Part shown: piece by piece, positions 12,130 through 23,515 of the stretch
How positions within the stretch are numbered: position 1 is the stretch's first letter
Layout: each line of letters starts with the position of its first letter
DNA from: Fomes fomentarius
Taxonomy: Eukaryota; Basidiomycota; Agaricomycetes; Polyporales; Polyporaceae
Length of the DNA: 64,000 nucleotides
Direction: 5' to 3'
Assembly (NCBI GenBank): GCA_022606135.1
Contig: JABYQN010000007.1
Coordinates: 2,542,001-2,606,000, forward strand
Notes under the pieces: model-generated
Database searches by the model: none
Seen by the model: only the letters and a program-made list of their open reading frames with translations
Told to the model about the DNA's origin: nothing
Position numbers and translations under genes: made by a program

Positions 12130-13355
12130 AAACTGTGGGACTTGATAGTATGCAACACTACGCGACTACGCGATACGGAAGTGTCATCTTGAAGGCGTCA
12201 CCACGTCCGAGGACATATAGAAGTTGTTCGCAGCAGGTCTACAGTGTTGGGAGCTTGCAGCAGGTCAAGGTACGCACTGTGATATACATACTATGTAGCC
12301 ACTGCGTGTCAGCTACATGATCCCGAAGAAAGGATCAAGTTTTGCTTACCGCTGTCAGGCTGATGTCATAAGTCACATCTGGACAGCCTGCTGACGCTGG
12401 CATGTGCGATTCGTATTCACGGTTCATTATTCTCATCCAATACATGAACATTTCTCACTTGAAGGTATTGTGAAAGACCGCTTCTCGGCAGGCGGGCCAC
12501 GGAAGGCTTATGTGAGGTCCGTGTTACAAATTGTCACTGTCTGTATTGAACACAATCCCGGTCTATGCCCCCCAGGATAATTGTGTAGTCCACCCTAGGT
12601 ATCATTTGGACTGGGTAAGCAAGCAGAACGCACACTCGAGTATGGAGAAGTTTGGATTCAATGATGTTTGCTTGTTTCGAATCGCTGACAAGAATTGTAA
12701 ATAGATCATTTCGAGGCTCCGCCTCGGGAGGATATTCCTCATCCTATACTACTACCCCTACTGCGTCTCGGTTCACCAACGTCAACATCATACGGAGGAT
12801 TGTTTTTCCTCATTACGATATGCCGCCGTCTTGACCTCTAGCAACATCCCGATACGCCATCCTCCAGCTCGAACATTGGAGTATTAAAGTACCGCCTTTG
12901 CTTCCAGGTGACATAACTCTAATAGCTTCTTGACTTGGCTGCCGGCTGATGGATCACGACTGTGCGCACCTGACCGTGGCAACACTGCCGATGGAAGCCA
13001 GCTCGACGCGCACAACAAGGCTGCATGCGCTTCATCCCATCCATGGTCTCTCCTGCGTGATGCACCCGGCAGCTCTCTATCTTGCTCGTGTTTCTCGGAT
13101 CCACCTTACAAGCCTGTTGGAGTGCAGGACAATGTCTTACGGCTAGGACAATCAGGTGCGTGTCGGTACACGTTCTATGATGGCTCCGCTATCTGCTCTA
13201 TCGTCTTTCGTGTTGGTTTCATATGCCGTACGCCACCAGCCGTTGAACCGGAGGCGCCTCGGACTCGGAGGACACGAGAAGCAGAGAACTCCGGTAATAC
13301 AGCCTCAAAATAACGGATCAGCCACGATCGCGGCATCCTCACTCTCCCCTCCTCC

Positions 13356-13363
13356 CATATATG
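13356..13363 (+). promoter_or_regulatory. TATA-like box of copy D
   Basis: CATATATG sits about 213 bp before the copy D start codon, as in copy A. A probable 5'-UTR intron follows at 13494-13547 (GTCAGT to CAG). Confidence 0.45.
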
Positions 13364-13569
13364 AATTCCCGCTTCAACTCCCTCTTTGCCACAACGCGCC
13401 CTACTTCTTTCCTCCCTATATACTCCCGGGCATCCCGACCATTCCACGTATCTTGGCCGCCTCCTGCACCACCCTCAATAATCTCGATACACGGTCAGTG
13501 GCACAACCCTTGTGCGCCTCCTCGTCATTGCTTGACGTCGTGCGCAGACGCGTGTTCCAGCATCTCGCC

Positions 13570-14220
13570 ATGGCACCCCTCCAGAACGAACCAGCGATGG
13601 CCAATGGTTCTGTGTCCTCGGGTCTCATCGTCAAGATTGTGGTATGCCTCGGTACGTCCTCCATGCTGATTACCCTGTCTTCTTGCCGGACCTGACTCGA
13701 CGCCACTCATTTCTGTCCTCCCCCCTCTTCTTCCTCCTCCCTCCTCCCCCTTCCCCTCTTTCCATTCTATCACATTGGTCGTTCTCATCTCGCACTCTCA
13801 GTCTGCTTCATCTTCCTCATCGTCGGCTTCTGCCTCGTCGCGCGCAAGTCCCGCTGCGTACGTAACACCCAAACCTCTACCCTCGTCTGCACCCACACCC
13901 CAATCATGCGCGGCGGCATGGTCTACCCTACCGCCGCGCTCTCGCGGGACAACTGCGCTCGTTGCCTCGCCAACAGGTGCAAGCGCGAGTCCGCCGCCGA
14001 CGCCATCCACGACTCTGTCATGTCCTCCCCGACGCCGTCGTCGTCGTCGTCATCGTCTCTGCCGCCCCCGTACCCGCGGTCGTTGTCGCCCGTGCCGCTC
14101 TCGCCGTTGCCTGCCCTGGGGCTGACTGGACTCGGTGAGCGGGTTTCGCCCCCGTCCCCGCCGCCTGTCTACAGAGCGGCGTTGGACGCTGTCGCATTCG
14201 CACCTCGAGGACGCGACTAG
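13570..14220 (+). CDS. Copy D: small single-pass membrane protein with two PPxY motifs
   Basis: Exons are 13570-13651 and 13802-14220, with a GTACGT-CAG phase-1 intron, giving 166 residues. The first exon is 82 nt as in A, E and H. The helix runs across the junction (IVKIVVCL then VCFIFLIVGFCLVAR) and is followed by basic residues, so the tail is predicted cytosolic. The C-x2-C patch (NCARC), a Ser run, LPPPY, L-x-LTGL, PPVY and RGRD follow in order. It is the closest relative of copy A. The length differences between them are multiples of three, mainly in the Ser run, which suggests that the reading frame has been maintained. WW-domain binding is inferred from the motifs only. Confidence 0.85.
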
Positions 14221-14265
14221 GGCCTCTCGTCCCTGTATTGCACTCATGGCTAGCTTTCCGTCTAT

Positions 14266-14284
14266 CGGTCTACGCTAGAAGGTC
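14266..14284 (+). promoter_or_regulatory. Conserved 19-nt 3'-flank element, copy D
   Basis: CGGTCTACGCTAGAAGGTC, identical to the copy A element, begins 46 nt after the stop codon. Confidence 0.45.
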
Positions 14285-14840
14285 ACACTTATCTCGTGCA
14301 TGTCTTCGTATCGCTGATCCACGCTTAATGACTCCACGTTCTCACTTTGTGCTCGCTGTCCGTGCTTATGCTTTGTACTGTTCTCGCAGTCGGACTCGTT
14401 GTACATATTCTAGTCAACCCCGGGCATCTTTACTCTCTCCCTACTTGCTGTGCTCCCTGTATCTCGTTCTGTCGTCTGTTGTACGCTCGTTGCTGTCTGT
14501 CTAGTGCTGTCGCTGTTGCCTGCTATCTGGATCTCGTATATGATCTCATGTGCTTTGAATACCTGTACTGGCTTACATCCTCTACTGCGCTCTCTATACA
14601 TATAGTTGATATTGAATCTTCAAGCTTCAATCATTAGATGCGCGCGCTTCGTGATATCCGGCGGGAAGTCAGAAGATGGGCAGGGCGATCTCGCTGATCG
14701 GACAGACCCACTGTGCGGTACATACGCATATTACCGGAGAAGGTACCAGGCGTAGGGATACATGCGCGCTGGGAGTCACCCTAACCAACGGTGGGTGCGG
14801 CCCCGGTTAGACTTTAGTCGCGTTATATTTAGACTTTCCG

Positions 14841-15310
14841 CAGGCTGCTGCCTATGATCTCGGCTCCTCTACATGTCAACACGTCGGGTGCGGTGTCCGA
14901 TCCTTGACCGTGCGTGAGACCGTGTGCTAGCTGCGGTCTTGAAGTTGCAGAGCGATCAAGTGTGGCCACAATATTCGAAATCATTCTGCCATTATTGTCA
15001 CGGTTACGGTTTGTGTATGTAGGCCGTAACAGCAAACTCGCTGCACACTCCGATGGCAAGAGTGGAGAGCGGAGAGCGATGAGGCACTTGACGTTGATCA
15101 GATAGGCTAACGCGGACTAGATGCGGCTGAGCAAGAATCGGCACGGGTACCACCATGGGACGCGTCCGAGCGGCATGTACCGTGTGACATGCGCCCATGC
15201 GCACACGTTCGCCCGCGGCGGACGCAGCAGCGGAGGGGAGGGAAGGGAGGAGGAAGTTGATGAGTTCGAATTTGAAGTGGGCGGTATGCACACTGATAGG
15301 CTAACGGCGG
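14841..15310 (+). repeat. Repeat module beta, copy 2
   Basis: Counterpart of 4120-4560, with no gene visible. A purine-rich, GGA-repetitive stretch follows (15400-15440). Confidence 0.45.
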
Positions 15311-15544
15311 AATCATACATATCGTGGACCGTGACGGCCAGTCCTGGAGGGACGAAGGCCGAGGACGGAAGACCTGCGGGAAAAGGCCGACCTAGGGGAT
15401 AAAGCGGAGGACGGAGGAGGAGGAGGCGGAACGCTCCCTCCCGGCGCACGCGAACACGGTTCCAATGCGCAGCGTCTTCAGCTGCGGTCCGCTCTGGAAT
15501 ATGGAACGGAAGAGGATCCAAGAGCAAACAGAGTCGCCGCAGAC

Positions 15545-16060
15545 GCACAGACAGCCTGGGTGCAATGCATGGCCGGCTCAGTTCGGCTGAAGCCTGCTAC
15601 CAGTAGGCCGGTGCCCAGTGATATGCCACGCAGCTTGGCCGCTGGTGTCTTTTGGGTTTCCTAGAGCTTCTTGGTGTACTGTGGTCTGTGGCTCTGTGGT
15701 CACCCGTCGGTAGATCTATAGTGCCTGTCAAGGCAGAACGCGTACGACGACGCGGATGCAGACTCGGACGTCGTCCGGACATGGACCGTTCAAGTTCGTC
15801 CCATCTGTCAATTTGAGTTATCGCATGTGCGCTGCGCCAGATAACGTACGCATGTCCGTGTGGTGTTCCACCGGTCGTGCTCTGAGTGGATCTGTCTCTC
15901 CGCCGGGGCTCGAGGGCCCGAATCGGCTTTGTGTACTAGGGTTGTTGTTGAATGGGCTTGAGTCCGACTCTGAGTATTGAACACTGTTTCTTACAGAACT
16001 AGCTGGGCGTTGGGGGCGCCATGTTACCGTGAGGCGAGGAGCAGTAGCATATATAGGCAT
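15545..16060 (+). repeat. Repeat module gamma, copy 1
   Basis: It matches 22255-22790 clearly, sharing 'ctgtggtctgtg', 'ccgtcggtagat', 'catctgtcaat' and 'gtccgtgtggtgttcc'. No conserved reading frame. Confidence 0.6.
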
Positions 16061-17165
16061 TACAAACAAGAGGAGAAGCTGAGGGTGATGACGTTCAGAG
16101 TCAGATACCAGGCACGTGATATGGGCTCAATTTTCGTGTCAGCGCTAGCTGTCGAGAGTCTGCAAGTTCAACTGCTTGCTGTCACTATAACTCCTTCTTT
16201 CAATCTCTCTGTCAACCGCTACGCTCTGTGCGCAACACTGACTGAGGGCGGCAGCGCACAAAAGTATGCTGTGCGATACAGGATCATGCGGAGACTTTAT
16301 TGTTGGCAAAGTGCCTATATGACATGCGATAGAGTTTGTGCCGCACCGTTGCTGTGTAGGTATTCGTCAAGGTACGTACACATCGATCCTATGGGGAGTT
16401 GCCGATGTGCTTTATCCCTGTCAGCCACATATGCCAACGTGTTGGCCGTGTAGTCCCACGACGAACTACTGTACAAGGTATGTTCACAGATACTGCACAA
16501 CAGCATCATATGGTATGTGCGCCTTCGCTACAACACTTGAAACTCAAAGGAAGCCCCGTGATCATGTATGCGAGTGCGATTGCGATTCACGTCGTTCGCT
16601 GCTCCGGCAATATTATTGGTTTTGACATCCCACTGGCAGATTCCGGCGTACCCTTCGAGCACCTTGGCACTTGTCTCTGAACGGAATGCGCGAGTGATCT
16701 AGAGGTGGCCTGACAAGTCTCACAGCGCTAGCTTCAACGGCACGGCAGATTCTGAATGCTTTACACTCACAACCCGGGATGCCGTGGCGCGTGCGGGCTG
16801 GACCTGGGATCCGGGCGTTACTATCGCCCATGACGCTCACTGGCATCTCCGGTCTCACCTTGCACTCTTACCTCGCCATGTCCTCTCGGCAGTGTACTCG
16901 GCTATTTCCCCACTCAATTTGCCTCGTTTTCTCCTTCGCGTCTCTTGGAGACGGCTTGCGGTATTCGGGATCTGTCTAGGGATGCGGGCGACCAAGTTTT
17001 CTGCTCAGGATGCTAAGGTGCGTATCGTTACATGCTTTCCGCCTTCGTCCTTGGCTCTGTCTGCACCGTGGACAATCCCCGGTCCACTGAATGGGCGTCT
17101 CAAGGACGTCAGGGATCGCGATCTGCAATCTAGATCTCTGCACCCCGCCCGCCCGCTTGCCCTCC
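16061..17165. other. Leader region of copy E, no gene seen
   Basis: Some blocks recall the leaders of A and D, such as 'gtcaaggtacg' near 16367. The longest frame (15977-16453) has no recognisable motif. Confidence 0.4.
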
Positions 17166-17168
17166 CCC

Positions 17169-17176
17169 ATATATGA
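17169..17176 (+). promoter_or_regulatory. TATA-like box of copy E
   Basis: CATATATG lies about 250 bp before the ATG in a pyrimidine-rich context. A likely 5'-UTR intron runs 17331-17422 (GTGAGT to TTACAG with a GCTAATAC branch-like site) and ends immediately before the start codon. Confidence 0.45.
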
Positions 17177-17422
17177 AGACCTCCCTCCCTCTCTCTGCCA
17201 TACCACGTACTCTCTCAGCCACACCACGTCCTCCTTTTTCTCTTGAACCTCTCAAATCACCTCACCTTTGGTGACCACATCGTGTCTCCTTAAGCGCCTC
17301 CTCAAGTACCGTCCATACTCTTCACGCGCAGTGAGTGGCACATCCTTCCCCCTCCTTGCGCTCTTTCGTGTTCCTCATTGCCGTGTGGTTTTGTGCTAAT
17401 ACACGCGTCCCTGATGTTACAG

Positions 17423-18039
17423 ATGGCACCTGTCAACACTGGAGCATCCACGGAGGGCTATTCCTTGACCACAGGCGCCATCGTGAAGATGGTCATCTTC
17501 CTCTGTACGTACTCGATCCCGCTCACCCCGTCTTCCCACCGAGTCTGACTCGATGCTATATCCTTCTTTCCCTTCGTTCTCTTTCCCCCTCTCCTCTCGT
17601 CCTATACCGTTCTCCATACCCTCCGTTCCTAGTCGGCTTCGCCTTTCTCATCGCAGGCTTCTGTCTTGTCGCTCGTAGGGTCCGTCGTGCACGCAGTACC
17701 CAAACTTCCACCCTCACCTGCAACCACACCCCCATTATACGAGGCGACGCAGCCTACTCCACGAGCATCCTCTCGCGTGCTAGCTGTCCTCGCTGCCGCG
17801 CGAACAGGCGCAAGCCCGCGTCCGCCCCCCGTGCGATCCACAGCTCGCTCATGTCTTCGCCCGCATCCTCCTCCTCGTCTCCCCCGCCGCCTTACTCGCG
17901 CTCGCTGAGCCCGGTGCAGCTTTCCGAGCTGCAGGACTTGGAGTTGACTGGGCTCGAGGAGCGGACCTTGCCTGCGACCCCGCCGCCTGTCTATCGTACA
18001 GTGCCGGAGGCTATCGCGCTCACTCGCGGACGCGACTAG
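17423..18039 (+). CDS. Copy E: small single-pass membrane protein with two PPxY motifs
   Basis: Exons are 17423-17504 and 17633-18039, with a GTACGT-TAG phase-1 intron, giving 162 residues. The membrane helix (about residues 20-43) ends in a strongly basic ARRVRRAR stretch, so the tail faces the cytosol by the positive-inside rule. A TPIIRG / SCPRC patch, a Ser run, PPPPY, the SPVQL segment, LELTGL, PPVY and RGRD follow. The start is fixed by the 82-nt exon shared with A, D and H. It is the best reference for copies B and G, which are damaged relatives of it. I infer, without proof, binding of WW-domain ubiquitin ligases. It could equally be a lineage-specific membrane protein of other function. 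Confidence 0.85.
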
Positions 18040-18081
18040 GATCGTGTTTAAGTTGCGCGCTTGTGACCTTGCTTACGTCAT

Positions 18082-18100
18082 CGGTCTACGATAGAAGGTC
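18082..18100 (+). promoter_or_regulatory. Conserved 19-nt 3'-flank element, copy E
   Basis: CGGTCTACGATAGAAGGTC starts 43 nt after the stop codon and differs from the A/D version at one base. Confidence 0.45.
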
Positions 18101-18370
18101 CCGACCTGTTGTGCCTTATGGGACAGTATCTTCCATTACCGTGCTTTCGATGTCGACGTTGCTTTTCTGCTTCCCCACCATTTCAACTCTCTGTATGCCT
18201 TCTGTCTTGTTATACCCATTGCTCTCTGCTTCTCGCATTCTCTGTACTTCTTCTCGAGCTTGTCCGTCGTTGTCGTTGTCGTGAACGCTTGCTCTGATCT
18301 ACTTGTGTTGTCGTTTTGTTGTGTGTAGTACAATGTATGTTTTGTCTGCGTAATCAATTGGTTCTAATGT

Positions 18371-18899
18371 TGTGATCGAGGAGCTAGGAGGGTGCAACTT
18401 TGGCGTGATCTAGTATTTCGACGTCCTCCAGCCATCTTGGACAAGTTTCGGACAACAGCGGTCTCTGCATTCATTCCCGTAAGTACTCGGCCAGAAACTA
18501 TCTCCCGCAGACTCATCTACTGAGTCGGTAAGCTGCAAGCGAGATGCAAACTGATGACCTTGATACTTACTCACTACTAGTAACTTGCACACATACGCAC
18601 TGGGCTGACATGACAAAGAATCCTAGAAGCGCACATACCCGGGCCGCGCGGACTGTGAGTTACAAGTATCTATCGCCAGCAGGCCGTGATTTTTGGATCG
18701 GCTCAGGGCACAAGACTGCGGGGTTTTTGGTGGCGCTTGGAGAGCTTGAAGGAAGGCTTGACGCGCCGGCCCAGACTCGGTGCGCAGATACGGTCTATCC
18801 TAAGTTCGAGACGGCTCGTGGCCGTTGATTGTGGATCGAAGCGCACAAGATTGAGATTGCGAGGTTCTGTGTCCAATCGACCTTCGTCCTTCTCACAGA
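18371..18899. other. No supportable gene
   Basis: Spacer after the 3' flank of copy E, with only unsupported short frames. Confidence 0.4.
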
Positions 18900-21800
18900 T
18901 CGCGTTCGTTCCTCGGGAGCATGGTCTTTGCGCGCCGTTGCAAGACTAAATCTAGCAGCGAGCCGGACTTGCGCCATAGCTTATCTCCCCCATCTTGAAT
19001 GTTCCTTCTGAAGCACCCGAGCGGTTGAATGCGTACTGCCCTCGGACTCGTCATGGACAAATAAGGATGAGGAGTGTCCAGACCTGGTCAGAGTCTCGCA
19101 AGACGAGCGAACTGGGATTGACCGGATATAGACAGGGAGATCCAAGTACGAATCTAACCCAAAACAGCGTTGCGTTGCCGTTCAGATGGGTATTAGTCTG
19201 CATTCGCCCATCAGGACGCGAAGCCGTGCGGGGCAGAGAAGTGGTCATGGCCGGGCAACCGAAGGGGCTGCGGCGGGCCAGTGCCGTAAGGCGATTCATT
19301 GTTAATGCGCGCTGCGTTCAGGAACCCAAGTCCAAGTATGGCGTCGTGGATGCCTCACGGAACGTGCGAGCGCCGCCCGAGCATGGGTGACATTCGAAGC
19401 CTATTGGGTTCGGCAGTTGGAGTCTGGAGTCTGGACGAGGTCCGTTGCGGACGTTGGGGACCAGCTGCAGAACGCCCGGCTGATGGAGCGCTGCTATGTA
19501 TCCTGGTGGCGGGCCAGCGGTTCAAGCCAGAGGTGGTGAACGTATTGCCCAGGCTGGGGTGCTAATTATAGATGACAATAAGACGTACCTGGATTCGCAT
19601 GCGGCATCACCGCTTTCCATGTCGTTCTATCCAGCCTCGTGAGCCCATGGCGATAGCATGCCTGCCTATGGCTGCTTCTGAAGGCGATCAGCATCTCCGT
19701 ACGCGTAACCGGGCACGTAAGACATAATAGTACAGTGGGAAGGTGGTTCCATCGTTCGGCCTCGCTTGGTGGAGTAGGTCTGTCCGGCTAGTAGAGGTCC
19801 CATCGAGATGCTCGCTTGGATGTTTTCGGGCGCATGTCTTCCGAGATCCAAGTTAGCCGTGATCGAGAACAGCTCACAGCCTGAAGGCTCATGGCATAAG
19901 CGGTGGTGACGGTCCTTTCCGGGAAAGGGCAGAGTGTGCTTCCGGCAGACATTGACGCCCTTACTATCACCTTCGGAGCGCTTCAAGTGTGTGTGGGTCT
20001 GCCGCATCCTCCTGCGCGCTTTGGACTTGGCGGCATGCCGCATTGCGCGGAGCAGTCCGTCATCCTACCACAGAACCAAGTCTACGGGGCTCCCGGTCGG
20101 GCAGACGCCCCCCCCGGCCGATCACCGATCATCAGTTGCTGCTCCACGAAAGAAGCGTGTCCCCCATCGACAGTTTCTTCTCATCGGACATTCAAATCTC
20201 GGGCTACCTCAACACGGTCTCGCCTGATCAAGCTTGGCTCATACATTCCTAATGTAACCCTATATTCTTACGACAGATATTGTGCCCGTTTTCGTCGGCA
20301 CTGAGATTGAGCGGGAAGCGCACGATTGACGCGCTGTCCGTAAATTGAAGGACCTTCCAAGGAGAAGGAGGAGGAGGGAATTTTCGGTGTAACGCGAACA
20401 TGTGCAGCGCTGAATCCCTATTCAGCGTCATGTCCATCGTTGGCGCCTCGAGTCCTGCTTGAATAGTAGGAGGGTGCACTGATGATCCTCGCTCAGGTTA
20501 TTATACTATCATCATGAACATGATGTAACACGCTCGCTGAGCAGGACACTCGATAGAGGAGAGGAGTATCGACCTCCTACCGAAAGACGATCGCTCACTT
20601 ATCTTCTAGACTCCAGACCGTGACCATAGCCAGCCTCCCGCCATGCTGCAGGCACCCGAACGTCCACATACGAATGCCAATCATCCGACGATCAGAGTGC
20701 GAGGCACGCCTGGCTTGAGAGTCAATTGGAAGGCTGCGCAACTGGAGAAGGCGCCTCTATTTTGTTCCTCACCTCCTCGATGCAAATGGACGTCCCTTGT
20801 GTGCATACTGATACAGATACGCCCTGTCAGCGAACCTTTTGCGCGCTTGATAAGGTGAAGATTTGGGGTTCAACGTGCGCTCGAGGGAATTCTCGAACAG
20901 AATTGTCGAACAGCTTCATATTGCTTCGAAGCAGGACCTGGGGCATTCTCCGTGCAGTACCGCGAACTCGCTCCGATGTGCCGATCTCAATATCGGAAGG
21001 TAACGTATGTCATATGATGATGTGGAAGGTACGTACTTTCCGGAAGGCATCTGCCGCTTTCAGTCATGCGATTTCAAGCTTCTGACCTGAAGACTTACTG
21101 TGGTGACGCCTGAACGCAAGGGCGTCCGACCTCTGTTCTAGGCATCTCTGGTCCGAGCGTATGCGATTGTCAGGTGCAACACCGGTGCTCACGATATCAG
21201 CTCGCAGCGCGAGACGGTGCATTTGCAGCGTCCCGTAGCATTTGTGAAATGTGGCTGATGTATTTCTTCCAGTGCAAAGTCTTCTCATGTGTCCGAGTGT
21301 CTGATCGAGTCGTGCGTCAATACTTCGCTCCGGGAGCACCGTGAGCGGCACGCACCGCAATACGACTACATATGGGGGGGATTCTAATCCAGCGCTGTCG
21401 AATCCAATTCATTTTCCGCCGCACCTAGAGGCAGGCAAGTGTTATCGATCTGCGCCAAATGTGGTCCCTGGAGAGCGTCAACACGGGTGCAGAGGAGGTG
21501 TGAAAGGCTCGAAGTTAGGCCAGGACAGAAGCCAGACTGCGCCATTCAGCAGAGATGCGAGACTGGTATAAGCGATCAAGATCCTGCCAGTGAGTTTCAC
21601 GGGGAAATGGGTTTCAGGATGGAAGTGTGGTGACCGTGCCGGTGTAGCACACCTGCATGCTGATGATGATGAGTGAGCACATGAGCGGAATCGGATGGCA
21701 AACGCGCGCGTTCGATCGGGCGTTTTGTGGCCACCTGTCAATGTCATGTTCGTGGGCTCCCCTTTTCAAATGGTGGCTTCTATCGCCGTAGACACGAAAA

Positions 21801-21980
21801 CTGGAACAAGTGGTCAGCTAGTGTCAAAAGAAAAAAAAAATTCGAGTGTAGTGAAGACTCAACACTGGAGCAGGCAGGTTATCTTAGTATATCACATCTC
21901 GTGGCCCCTGTGAAGATCGTGCAAATTGACACATATGGGACCTGACATCGAATACCACAACTTGGGCAGAGGGCGACCCA
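18900..21980 (+). repeat. Repeat module delta, copy 2
   Basis: This is the longest of the three delta modules (others 5990-7700 and 38600-40230), with shared blocks in the same order. No reading frame is conserved among the three, so no gene is called. Confidence 0.5.
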
Positions 21981-21999
21981 GCAGCGGTATTTGAGATCA

Positions 22000-22911
22000 T
22001 ACAGCATCAGCTACAACGGAGATAGAAGCCCCATGAAAGCAGTGGGTGAACGTCACGGTGGGCGGTATGCGGTGTGTCTGGTTGATAGGCTGACGGTGGA
22101 CGATGGGATGTATTGTGGACGGAGGAGCAGGAAGACTTGGAATGTTCTGAGTCCCTCCCCAGTTCCCGCAGATACAGATGACCCAGTGCACACCGTCTTT
22201 GGATCCGAACCGCTCTGAATGTGCAGGCTCCACAGACAGACAGACAGACAGATAGACAGTGCAGTGCATGGGCTTGGGACGGCTCAGGCCGAGCTACTTA
22301 CAGGAAGGTCGGTGACTGCGCAGAAGTTGGCCTCCGGTGTACTTGGTTTCTGTCAGAACTTACTATACAATCTGACCCTGTGGTCTGTGTTCTGTGGTCT
22401 GTGGTGATCCGTCGGTAGATTTAGAGGAGCACTGCCCCAAAGTCAGCTGCCTGCCAAGGCAGCACGATGATGCAGATGCAGACTCGGAGTCTCGGACATC
22501 ATCCGGACATGAACCGTCCAAAGGTTCATCCCATCTGTCAATCTGGGTTATTGCATGTATGTGTGCCATGGCAGAACGTACTACACCTGTCCGTGTGGTG
22601 TTCCGCCAGCCCCGCTCGAGTGGATCTTTCTCCCCATGGGAAGGCCGAATCGGCGGCTTTGTGTACTACAATTGTGAAGTGGCTTCGAATTTGTGAGTGA
22701 TTAATTATATAGGATCAGCCAGACGTCTAGGTGCTTCATGGCTTCATGGCTTCATGTCACCGGGTGAACCGAAGACATAGTGGCATAGGAAGCAGGCGTT
22801 CAAGAACAAGAGAGCCCAAGTCTAGACGGCGCGTTACTGAGTGATAGGTGCTCATTTCTTGTCAGATGCACTTGTAAGCGCCTCAGCTTGTACTTGAACT
22901 TGAACTGCATG
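22000..22911 (+). repeat. Partial module beta and module gamma copy 2, leader of copy G
   Basis: 22020-22110 resembles module beta, and 22255-22790 matches module gamma at 15545-16060. The segment just before 22940 resembles the leader of copy E ('taagcgcctc' near 22875). It therefore places copy G in the same context as copy E. Confidence 0.55.
22234..22258 (+). repeat. CAGA tetranucleotide microsatellite
   Basis: About six uninterrupted or near-perfect copies of the tetranucleotide CAGA/TAGA. Confidence 0.7.
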
Positions 22912-22939
22912 CTGCACTGCTTGTTCCACTGAGGGTCAC

Positions 22940-23467
22940 TGTTACGCTCTCGCGTGACTATTAAACTTCTACTTGAGTAGTAACCCTTGTTCTTTATGAC
23001 CTTGCTAGTCCGATCGATCCTTATACGAAGGAGATCTTGAAGTTAGTCTGAGAGAGCGAGTGATAACTTGCTAGAGTATAGCCTGTGTTATTCGCGAAGA
23101 GACTAAAGCTTGGGGAGTTTGCTCTGAGACACCCTCCCCTTATATACATGTAATGAGACTGCGGAAATCTAGCAGTAAACTGCGTATTAGTAAGTCCTTA
23201 TGGCTGCACAGTTGGTCTTGACTAACTGCGCAGTCAACCTGACTAATTGCACAGTCGCAATGTCAGACTGCACAGTAAAGTTGACTAATCAGAAGTAGTG
23301 TGCATAGTCTGGCTGACTAAGTCCGTAGTCCTGACTACTACTGGATGACCATATAACAGAAGAATCCTATGGCATGAGAATCCTAAAAGTAAAAGTACAG
23401 AAATCGAGGCCCATAATCCTAGTTACATAGTTAACCACTAATATCGCATACTTATCAACTTGTAACA
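22940..23467 (-). repeat. Gypsy 3' LTR (528 bp)
   Basis: It begins TGTTACGC and ends TTGTAACA on the plus strand. Its body appears identical to the other LTR apart from one base near 22963 and the divergent outer end. Confidence 0.9.
23149..23320 (-). promoter_or_regulatory. Gypsy LTR promoter: TATA with four TTAGTCA heptamers
   Basis: Reading the minus strand, TTAGTCA occurs at 23314-23320, 23282-23288, 23240-23246 and 23219-23225, followed by TATATAAG at 23149-23156. The heptamer fits the AP-1-like site of fungal Yap-type bZIP factors (TKACTMA, complement). A similar arrangement is present in the other LTR. Confidence 0.5.
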
Positions 23468-23515
23468 TCAGCTCCCCCTTTCTGTAGGGACGTCCTCGAC
23501 CCTATGATATACAGT

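Larger units (their letters stand above)
12130..14840 (+). repeat. Segmental repeat module alpha, copy 2 (contains copy D)
   Basis: This is the counterpart of 1541-4100, with collinear similarity from the leader through the gene to the 3' flank. The gene exons are the best-conserved part by eye. Confidence 0.6.

Noticed and set aside
22234..22258. Short tandem array considered as a CRISPR-like repeat
   Set aside because: It is a simple tetranucleotide microsatellite without spacers, in a eukaryotic context.
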